Shown here: one piece after another, positions 8,930 through 15,040 of the stretch | How positions within the stretch are numbered: the stretch's first letter is position 1 | Layout of the letters: the number at the start of each line of letters is the position of its first letter | Assembly: GCA_019415925.1 (NCBI GenBank) | Contig: DXYG01000024.1 | Location: forward strand, 1 to 32,401 | Source of the DNA: Clostridiales bacterium | GTDB lineage: Bacteria > Bacillota > Clostridia > Oscillospirales > Acutalibacteraceae | Direction: 5' to 3' | Length of the DNA stretch: 32,401 bases | The notes under the pieces: generated by a model | Seen by the model: the letters and a program-made list of their open reading frames with translations, nothing else | Told to the model about the DNA's origin: nothing | Database searches by the model: none | Made by a program: the position numbers and the translations under genes

Positions 8930-9175
8930 ATGTTGGATAAGACAATGATTTTTTCACTCGGCGAGGAAAAGGATGACCAGATTAAGGCAAGCCTTACTAT
9001 CGTTTACGATGCACTCAGGCAAAAGGGCTACAATCCGATTAACCAGATTGTAGGCTATATTCTGAGCGAGGACCCTACTTATATTACAACGTACAACAAC
9101 GCTCGTAATATTATAAGTAAAATTGACCGTGACGACTTACTTGAAGCACTGGTGAAGTCATACCTCAATGTTTAA
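8930..9175 (+). CDS. ireB: IreB-family (UPF0297) regulatory phosphoprotein
   Basis: An 81-residue protein of the UPF0297 family, with the conserved DKTMIFSLGEEKDDQIKASLTIVYDALRQKGYNPINQIVGYILSEDPTYIT and the C-terminal helix DRDDLLEALVKSYL. In Enterococcus faecalis, IreB is a small dimer phosphorylated by the Ser/Thr kinase IreK and controls cephalosporin resistance. The threonine in the DKTMIF segment corresponds to the known phosphorylation region. It has its own consensus promoter and an AGGAGG site. In many Firmicutes it sits between alaS and the Holliday-junction resolvase gene; here neither neighbour is present. Confidence 0.93.
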   Translation: MLDKTMIFSLGEEKDDQIKASLTIVYDALRQKGYNPINQIVGYILSEDPTYITTYNNARNIISKIDRDDLLEALVKSYLNV

Positions 9176-9191
9176 GAAAGGATGATGCCTT

Positions 9192-9497
9192 GTGGCAGAT
9201 ACCAAGAAACAGGCACAGGAATTTCCTACCTACAAGGGCAGACCGCTTGTGCGCTGCGGAGATGAGATTTACTACGGCAATATGGAAGAGCCGTATGTTA
9301 TAAGGATGCAGATTAAATCAAAAAAGGAAGTTGACGGCAAAGAGCTCCCCGATAAGATAACAGTTCAGCTTATGGCTACCGACCCTTACCTTTCACCGAG
9401 AAAGCAGCTTGTAAAGTCAAGCGAGAAAAAGGGTATGTTCCTTGCAATGGATATTGCAGACATCTGGCTTGAAAGAGCTCTTGCAAACAAAATCTGA
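9192..9497 (+). CDS. Small conserved-looking protein of unknown function
   Basis: I do not recognise the family. It is a 101-residue soluble protein with no signal peptide or membrane segment. It is mixed alpha/beta by eye, with a strand-rich middle (VIRMQIKSKKE, DKITVQLMATD) and a C-terminal helix (AMDIADIWLERALANK). It starts at a GTG behind AAAGGATG, 16 bases after ireB, and ends before a strong terminator, so it is almost certainly cotranscribed with ireB. Its position is where DUF1292 or resolvase genes are often found in related genomes, but I see no clear DUF1292 resemblance. Confidence 0.75.
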   Translation: MADTKKQAQEFPTYKGRPLVRCGDEIYYGNMEEPYVIRMQIKSKKEVDGKELPDKITVQLMATDPYLSPRKQLVKSSEKKGMFLAMDIADIWLERALANKI

Positions 9498-9540
9498 TTA
9501 TCCCGTTTTACTCAAACAAATTAAATTGCTCATTAAAAAA

Positions 9541-9578
9541 ACTGGCTTTGAAAAATCAAAGTCAGTTTTTGTTTTTTT
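9541..9578 (+). terminator. Terminator of the ireB unit
   Basis: The 11-bp stem ACTGGCTTTGA/TCAAAGTCAGT (9541-9551, 9556-9566) has one G-T wobble and an AAAA loop, and is followed by a T-rich run. Confidence 0.9.
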
Positions 9579-9597
9579 TACAAAAAATGATATTCGA

Positions 9598-9785
9598 TAA
9601 ACCATAATTTAGCGCAACGTTGACGTAGGGACACGGCGTGCTGTGTCCACACAAAAATTGCGTTGCAATTTTTGTGAATGGAACGTCTGGGAAGCCGTCC
9701 CCTACGGAAAGGTTTGTTAGTCAAAATAATTTTGATATAATTGGTTGCGTTTGATAGTCAACACGGACACGGCACGCCGTGTCCC
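9598..9785. repeat. Mosaic of interspersed palindromes
   Basis: In order: AAACCATAATTTA at 9598-9610, the flank shared with copies A, D and E of the GTCGAG element; GGACACGG-CGTG-CTGTGTCC at 9629-9648; CACAAAAATTGC/GCAATTTTTGTG at 9650-9676, a variant of the first palindrome of copy A; and GGACACGGC-AC-GCCGTGTCC at 9765-9784, followed by CTAC. A GTAGG/CCTAC pair flanks part of the array. No convincing gene is seen between 9498 and 9902. Confidence 0.8.
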
Positions 9786-9865
9786 TACGACTGTAATACA
9801 AACGTTTCCGATATATCAATTTATAATTCGGGCAACCGTTTTATCCAAACAATCCGATTTTTCTA

Positions 9866-9892
9866 CTCGATTTGCGTGCCGAGGTACTCGGC
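9866..9892. repeat. Variant GCCGAG/CTCGGC palindrome (copy C)
   Basis: GCCGAG-GTA-CTCGGC at 9878-9892 matches copy B in its flank (GATTTGCGTG against CAATTTGCGTG). The stem differs by a paired T-A to C-G change, which keeps it intact. It lies 10 bases beyond the stop codon of the HAD gene. Confidence 0.75.
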
Positions 9893-9902
9893 TAGCTTAT
9901 TA

Positions 9903-10742
9903 TTACAGCAAACTTTTCTGCTTTGTATATTCATCATACAACGTTTCGGAAATTGACATTTTCCTGATTATATTCTTAACGGTTATGTCAAGTCCCGTAT
10001 TTTCGCTGTAATCGGCAGGATAAATATATTCTACTCTGCCCCTTTTCAGCAAATCTTCAACCTTGCTGTCCTTGTTCTGATAAACGGCTATTGAGTAACC
10101 TCCGTATGCCTTCATCATCTTCATGCAAGGAACGTCCGAAAGTCCGTCGCCTATGTAAATCATATTGCAAAACGGCACTCTCTTGCTGTCGTCGGGCATT
10201 GAGCGGTTAAGATCATTATCATTTGCCACGTCAAGCACACCCTTGTTGATTCGATAAACAAACTGTGTTTTGTTGGTGTAGTTTACGTCGGTTTTCGGCC
10301 ACACGCCGTTACCGTTTTCGTCGTACAGAAACTCACAGGCAAAAATGCTTTTGAAGCACTTGCTTATCGGAGTTCCCTCTATAATCTCTTTCATTCCCGA
10401 AGAAATTACGTAATGCTCTACCTGCATACCGTTGTCTTTGCCGAATTCGGTAATCCGGTCAAACCAGCCCTCAACGCCCTTGAAAAGCTCAACGTTCTTA
10501 CCCATATCAACAAGGTTCTGCCTGAGCAGAGGAATGTTCTTGTCTTTGGAAATTTTGACCATTGCATACATATATGCAAGAATCGAATCCATATGCTCAC
10601 GCTGTCCGAGTGAATTTGAATACTGCCAGAACTCGCTCTCGGTCATTCCAAGACTCGGAATAAAACTGTAATCCTGCATATCCTTGGTACACAGCGTTCG
10701 GTCAAAGTCATACATAATTGCAACAATAGGTAAATTGCTCAT
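9903..10742 (-). CDS. HAD-superfamily hydrolase
   Basis: A 279-residue haloacid dehalogenase-like phosphatase. Motif I is DFDRT at residues 12-16, with nucleophile Asp12 and acid Asp14. Motif II is the serine in HYVISSGM, and motif IV is GDGLSDVPCMKMMK. The cap between motifs I and II is large and helical (about residues 25-110), as in subclass I phosphatases related to phosphoserine phosphatase. The substrate is unknown. I chose MSNLPIV at 10742 because AGGAGT lies eight bases upstream; an ATG at 10766 would place that site inside the gene. It lies 41 bases after the cyclophilin gene and is probably read with it. Confidence 0.88.
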   Translation of the reverse strand: MSNLPIVAIMYDFDRTLCTKDMQDYSFIPSLGMTESEFWQYSNSLGQREHMDSILAYMYAMVKISKDKNIPLLRQNLVDMGKNVELFKGVEGWFDRITEFGKDNGMQVEHYVISSGMKEIIEGTPISKCFKSIFACEFLYDENGNGVWPKTDVNYTNKTQFVYRINKGVLDVANDNDLNRSMPDDSKRVPFCNMIYIGDGLSDVPCMKMMKAYGGYSIAVYQNKDSKVEDLLKRGRVEYIYPADYSENTGLDITVKNIIRKMSISETLYDEYTKQKSLL

Positions 10743-10783
10743 TGACAAACACTCCTGAAACTGCATATTAATTGAATTATTTT

Positions 10784-11812
10784 TTACTCGGCTGAATTTG
10801 TCCCTGCGCTCTGCGAAGTCGGCTGTGCTTCCTGTGCAGAATAGGTTGTAATATCTATCGACTTAATTACAACGTTTTCAACAGGCTTATCGTCATCATC
10901 GACCTTGACTGCGGCAATCTTATCAATAACATCCATACTGCCTATTATCTGTGCAAAAACAGTGTGACCTCTGTCAACGGCATTGTATGCGCCGTCAAGA
11001 TACGGATTTCCTCCGTTTGCTTCGTAAAGTGAACGAACCTCAGCAGGGACTATTTCGGTATCATAACAATTGTTTCCGTTCTTCTGAATGAAAGCTGAAA
11101 GCAGATTTGAGTCCTTATAATTTGAAAGCTGTGTCTTTATATTTTCCCAGTTATTTTCAAGCTTTACCCAGCCGCCGTTATTTTTAAACGCCTCAGCACT
11201 TGTCTGGTTAACAAAGAACTGACTTCCGTTTGTATCCTGTGCTGAGTTTGCCATAGAAACGGCACCTCTTATATTAAAAAGCTTGTCGCAGAATTCATCT
11301 TCAAATTCCGTACCGTAGGAGCTTGTGCCGTTGGGAGCATTTTCGTCATTTCCGCAATGACCGCCCTGCACAATAAAGTCCCTTACAACCCTGTGAAATG
11401 TGGTGTTGTTATATTTTCCCTCTTTTGCAAGGTTAATAAAATTTGTGACTGTCTTTGGAGCCTGTTCAGGGAAAAATCTCATTGTAAAATCGCCCAGCGA
11501 AGTATGGACTACTGCAATCGTATCGCCCTCATTGGGCATTTCAAGCTGAAAACCGACTTCGTTTTCTGTATCGTGGAAAATATTCGGTTCAATTCCAAGT
11601 GTGGAAGCGTCAATTCCAAGGCTTTCAAGCGCACCGACAGCCGTTGCTTCATCAGCAGTGCTTACAGGCAAAGGTGAGGTTGTTGCAACTTCATCGGATG
11701 TTGCAGACTGTGTTTTTCCGTTTTCGCATCCTGAAAACGAAATAGCCGAAGAAACGCAAATCAAGGCGCACAAAACAACACCTGAAAGCTTTCTAAACTT
11801 ATTCGTATTCAT
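10784..11812 (-). CDS. Cyclophilin-type peptidyl-prolyl isomerase, predicted lipoprotein
   Basis: A 342-residue extracytoplasmic foldase. Residues 1-28 form a lipoprotein signal ending FSGC, with Cys29 as the lipid-anchored residue, followed by a Ser/Thr linker to about residue 90. The cyclophilin domain spans about 98-325: FHRVVRDFIVQGG (139-151), GAVSMANSAQDTNGSQFFV (183-201) and GHTVFAQIIGSMDVIDKIA (282-300). An insertion of about 75 residues (about 202-277) separates the SQFF and FAQII strands, where small cyclophilins have a short loop. The start at 11812 follows GGAAAGG; the longer frame from 11884 would hide the signal peptide. It is transcribed divergently from the S1 gene. Confidence 0.9.
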   Translation of the reverse strand: MNTNKFRKLSGVVLCALICVSSAISFSGCENGKTQSATSDEVATTSPLPVSTADEATAVGALESLGIDASTLGIEPNIFHDTENEVGFQLEMPNEGDTIAVVHTSLGDFTMRFFPEQAPKTVTNFINLAKEGKYNNTTFHRVVRDFIVQGGHCGNDENAPNGTSSYGTEFEDEFCDKLFNIRGAVSMANSAQDTNGSQFFVNQTSAEAFKNNGGWVKLENNWENIKTQLSNYKDSNLLSAFIQKNGNNCYDTEIVPAEVRSLYEANGGNPYLDGAYNAVDRGHTVFAQIIGSMDVIDKIAAVKVDDDDKPVENVVIKSIDITTYSAQEAQPTSQSAGTNSAE

Positions 11813-11986
11813 ATTCTGTTTCCTTTCCGGATTATATTCTAAAACACACAAGATTATTTTAACATAAATGCTGAAAAATTGCAAGTTTGCGCAAATTTTG
11901 CAAGGTTTGTGAGTTTTTTTAGGTGTAATAAATCACTGCATTTGTTCATATGTTTATTTGTAACCAAATATTACGGAGGTTTTAAA

Positions 11987-12907
11987 ATGTCAGAATATCT
12001 ACCCGAGGGAAAACTCATTTCTGAACAGGAGAACATAAATATTATTCATTCGCCACAGCTTTTGTACGAGGCTATGTGTGACAGAAAAATACTCGAAGCA
12101 AAGGCTTTTATGTGCGACTCAGACCACAATCTTATTGTAAATCTCGGCTCAATGAAGGGCATAATTCCACGTGAAGAGGGTGCGCTCGGTATTCGTGAAG
12201 GAACGGTGCGTGACATTGCCGTAATTTCAAGGGTTAATCGTCCTGTTTGCTTTATTGTCAAAGGCTTTGATACAGACAAGTACGGCAAAAAATACGCTGT
12301 CCTTTCAAGAGAAGCCGCTCAGAAGCAGTGCCTTGAAAACTATATTTCAAGACTTGTCTGCGGCGACGTTGTAGACGCAAGAATAACTCACCTTGAAAAC
12401 TTCGGTGCATTTGCAGATATAGGCTGCGGAATTGTTGCGCTTATGCCGATTGACACAATCTCTGTTTCTCGTATTGAACACCCGAGAGAACGTTTTACGG
12501 TAGGTATGGATATTAAGGCGATTATCAAGTCAATTGAAAACGGAAGAATCAGCCTCAGCCACAAGGAGCTTTTGGGTACTTGGGAGGAAAACGCCGCTAA
12601 CTTTTCTCCGGGAGAAACTGTATCGGGAATTGTCAGGAGTGTAGAAAATTACGGCGCATTTGTTGAGCTCTCCCCTAACCTTGCAGGACTTGCTGAATGT
12701 AAGGAAGGTGTGAAAGCCGGACAGCAGGCGAGCGTGTACATAAAAAGTATTATTCCTGAAAAAATGAAAATTAAACTTATTATTATAGATACCTTCGACT
12801 ATAAATACAACCCGCAAAAACCGCAATACTATTTTTCGGAAAGTCATATTGACAAATTCATCTATTCGCCAAACAACTGCACAAAGCGAGTTGAAACTGT
12901 TTTTTAG
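11987..12907 (+). CDS. Protein with S1 RNA-binding domains
   Basis: A 306-residue cytoplasmic protein with three consecutive OB-fold S1-type segments: a degenerate one at about residues 33-110, a clear one at 124-193 (GDVVDARITHLENFGAFADIGCGIVALMPID) and another at 207-270 (GETVSGIVRSVENYGAFVELSPNLAGLAE). It resembles the short ribosomal protein S1-like proteins of Clostridia, so it probably binds mRNA or the 30S subunit; the exact role is not known. The ATG at 11987 has ACGGAGG in front; the open frame extends upstream to 11879 without a ribosome site. The next gene has its own promoter starting two bases after this stop. Confidence 0.88.
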   Translation: MSEYLPEGKLISEQENINIIHSPQLLYEAMCDRKILEAKAFMCDSDHNLIVNLGSMKGIIPREEGALGIREGTVRDIAVISRVNRPVCFIVKGFDTDKYGKKYAVLSREAAQKQCLENYISRLVCGDVVDARITHLENFGAFADIGCGIVALMPIDTISVSRIEHPRERFTVGMDIKAIIKSIENGRISLSHKELLGTWEENAANFSPGETVSGIVRSVENYGAFVELSPNLAGLAECKEGVKAGQQASVYIKSIIPEKMKIKLIIIDTFDYKYNPQKPQYYFSESHIDKFIYSPNNCTKRVETVF

Positions 12908-12908
12908 G

Positions 12909-12937
12909 TTGACACAAATTTGCTCCGATGATATGAT
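12909..12937 (+). promoter_or_regulatory. rmuC promoter
   Basis: TTGACA (12909-12914), a 17-base spacer and TATGAT (12932-12937), beginning immediately after the stop codon of the S1 gene. Confidence 0.8.
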
Positions 12938-12967
12938 AATACTATACTATTCATTGAGGAGTAAAAT

Positions 12968-14218
12968 ATGGAATTAACTGAAATTCTTTTAATTGTTTTG
13001 TGTGCTGTTTTACTGATTGTCGGTATAATAAGTATTATCTTAATTATTAAGAAAGGCAGCTCAAACACACAGGTAAGCTCTGACGAAATTGCAACTATAG
13101 TCAGAAATGAAATCGGCAGACAAATGAGTACTCAAAGGCAGGAGCTTTCTTCTCAGATACAAAGCACTGTTAAAAATATGGGTGATATGATTTCTGCGAA
13201 TCAGACAGAAAAAATGTCCCAGCTTGAGGAGAGAATTAAAACCTTTTCACTTGAAAACGAACAAAAGCTTGAAAATATCAGGCTTTCTGTTGAGAAAAGG
13301 CTTGAATATTTGCAAAGTGACAATAACCGTCAGCTTGAAAAAATGAGAGAAACTGTTGATGAGAAGTTACAGAAAACACTTGAAGAAAAGATGAACAAAT
13401 CGTTTTCGCTTGTCAACGAACGTCTTGAACAGGTTTATAAGGGACTAGGTGAAATGCAGAACCTTGCTGTTGGTGTCGGTGACTTGAAAAAAGTTCTTTC
13501 AAATGTAAAGACAAGAGGTATTCTGGGTGAAATTCAACTAAAAAGCATTTTATCCGAAATACTTTCTCCCGAACAATATGAGGAAAACATTGCAACTAAA
13601 CAAGGTTCAAAAAATGTTGTAGAGTTCGCAATCAAATTGCCTGCTGACGATGATGGCGTTGTTTATCTACCGATAGACTCAAAATTTCCCGGAGATACAT
13701 ACGCAAATTTGCGTGACGCTATTGAAAAAGGAGATAAAGACGAGATTGACTCTGCTGCAAAAGTCCTTATTGCAACTATAAAGAACGAGGCTAAGGATAT
13801 ACACGATAAGTATATTGACCCGCCAAATACAACCGAATTTGCAATTATGTTTTTGCCGTTTGAAGGACTTTACAGCGAGGTTGTCAACCGAGGTCTTGTA
13901 GAAATCCTGCAGCGTGACTACAAGGTAAATATTGCAGGTCCGAGCACAATGGCGGCTCTGCTCAATTCACTGCAAATGGGATTTAAAACTCTCGCCGTTC
14001 AGAAACGCAGTGCAGAGGTATGGGAAGTTTTAGGCGGAGTAAAACAGGAATTTGACAAATTCAACGAAGTTCTTGTTGCCACTCAGCAGCGCCTTGACCA
14101 GGCAAACAAAGAGCTTGATAAGCTTGTCGGAGTCAGAACAAGACAAATTCAGCGCAAGCTTAAAAATATCCAGTCACCGACTACGTCAATCAGTGATTTT
14201 TCAGACTGTGAAGAGTAA
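12968..14218 (+). CDS. rmuC: RmuC-family DNA recombination protein
   Basis: A 416-residue protein with one N-terminal transmembrane helix (about residues 5-28), a long charged coiled coil (about 40-150, rich in K/E/Q heptads) and the RmuC domain (about 175-390). The domain carries GILGEIQLKSILSEIL, VYLPIDSKFPGDTYANLRDAIE, and the FAIMFLPFEGLYSEVVNRGLVEILQ and NIAGPSTMAALLNSLQMGFK blocks. RmuC restrains inversions at short inverted repeats in E. coli and has a restriction-endonuclease-like core; DSKFP carries the likely metal-binding Asp and Lys. The ribosome site is GAGGAG. Its role fits a genome with many short palindromes, though that link is only suggestive. Confidence 0.95.
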   Translation: MELTEILLIVLCAVLLIVGIISIILIIKKGSSNTQVSSDEIATIVRNEIGRQMSTQRQELSSQIQSTVKNMGDMISANQTEKMSQLEERIKTFSLENEQKLENIRLSVEKRLEYLQSDNNRQLEKMRETVDEKLQKTLEEKMNKSFSLVNERLEQVYKGLGEMQNLAVGVGDLKKVLSNVKTRGILGEIQLKSILSEILSPEQYEENIATKQGSKNVVEFAIKLPADDDGVVYLPIDSKFPGDTYANLRDAIEKGDKDEIDSAAKVLIATIKNEAKDIHDKYIDPPNTTEFAIMFLPFEGLYSEVVNRGLVEILQRDYKVNIAGPSTMAALLNSLQMGFKTLAVQKRSAEVWEVLGGVKQEFDKFNEVLVATQQRLDQANKELDKLVGVRTRQIQRKLKNIQSPTTSISDFSDCEE

Positions 14219-14255
14219 TATCAAGTAAAAACCCTGTTATTCCCTTTATTCAGCA

Positions 14256-14294
14256 AAACCATAATTTGTCGAGTGCCTCGACAAATTATGGTTT
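14256..14294. repeat. Perfect 18-bp inverted repeat (copy D of the GTCGAG element)
   Basis: AAACCATAATTTGTCGAG (14256-14273), TGC, then its exact complement at 14277-14294. This is the most symmetrical copy in the window and lies 38 bases after rmuC. It has no T-run of its own; a normal terminator follows at 14355. Confidence 0.9.
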
Positions 14295-14354
14295 AAAGCA
14301 TTAATAACTAATGAAAATAAAGATACATCAAGGTATAATCATAAATTGAACATT

Positions 14355-14387
14355 AAAGAGAGCAACAATGACTGTTGCTCTCTTTTT
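14355..14387 (+). terminator. Terminator downstream of rmuC
   Basis: AAAGAGAGCAACA (14355-14367) pairs with TGTTGCTCTCTTT (14373-14385) across a five-base loop, ending in a T-run. Confidence 0.9.
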
Positions 14388-14486
14388 ACTTTATCAGAAA
14401 CGCTCATAAATTATATTAAAACAAATTTAGTATAATTATTATATTATGAAGGTATTATTTCTGATTATTAAGTTTTTTGTATAAAT

Positions 14487-14969
14487 TCAAGCTTGCCCTT
14501 TAAGATACCCCTTTGCAATAAGTAAATCCATAAATTTAAAATAATTACTCATACTGCTATTTAATTTAACTTTCTTCTTACCAAAACAAATTTTTGCAGT
14601 AATCTGCTTTTTTAATGAAAAATAAGAAGTGCTGATTATATCATATGAACAAATAATGTTTGTTATGTCGCTGTAGTAGTATTGATTTTCAAATCGTAAG
14701 CTTTTTATATGTATGACTCCGTCTGAAACCGTCATACAAAATTTTTTACAATAAGCAGCAGATACCAAAAATATTAACGATACTGTAAGAATTAGAATTA
14801 GCATAATTGATAAAATTATAATATTTTCAAAAATGGTATAATTCTCATACGCCCGGTTAGGAATAATTGCTATACAAAATTCTGCAATAAAACACATGGG
14901 CAGAAAAATACCTACAAAGATATAGATTTTCACTTTATCTTTTGGATATTCAATTTTAAAACTGTTCAT
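14487..14969 (-). CDS. Small membrane protein with a possible PH-like domain, unknown function
   Basis: I do not recognise a named family. The 160-residue protein has two transmembrane helices (about residues 14-36 and 47-72). A soluble domain follows, with strand-rich patterns VSDGVIHIKSLRFENQYYYSDITNIICSYD and a final helix (YFKFMDLLIAKGYL), resembling bacterial PH-like domains of small membrane proteins. It is clearly more AT-rich than its neighbours. GGAG precedes the ATG by 11 bases. No promoter is evident between it and the 30-bp palindrome upstream, so it may depend on readthrough from the surface island or have a weak promoter. Confidence 0.65.
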   Translation of the reverse strand: MNSFKIEYPKDKVKIYIFVGIFLPMCFIAEFCIAIIPNRAYENYTIFENIIILSIMLILILTVSLIFLVSAAYCKKFCMTVSDGVIHIKSLRFENQYYYSDITNIICSYDIISTSYFSLKKQITAKICFGKKKVKLNSSMSNYFKFMDLLIAKGYLKGQA

Positions 14970-14995
14970 ATATAAAAGTTCTCCAAAACAACTAA

Positions 14996-15025
14996 TTAAG
15001 GGCTGACCAATTGGTCAGCCCTTAA
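14996..15025 (-). terminator. 30-bp perfect palindrome, probable terminator of the 832-aa surface gene
   Basis: TTAAGGGCTGACC-AATT-GGTCAGCCCTTAA is a perfect palindrome, 15 bases after the stop of the minus-strand surface gene. On the minus strand it is followed by TTAATTAGTTGTTTT, a poor T-tract, so termination may be partial. A protein-binding operator is the alternative. Confidence 0.55.
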
Positions 15026-15040
15026 ACATTTAAGTTAGAA

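Noticed and set aside
9741..10011. Plus-strand open frames over 9741-10011
   Set aside because: They cross the palindrome array and the 3' end of the HAD gene and have no ribosome site or plausible protein composition.
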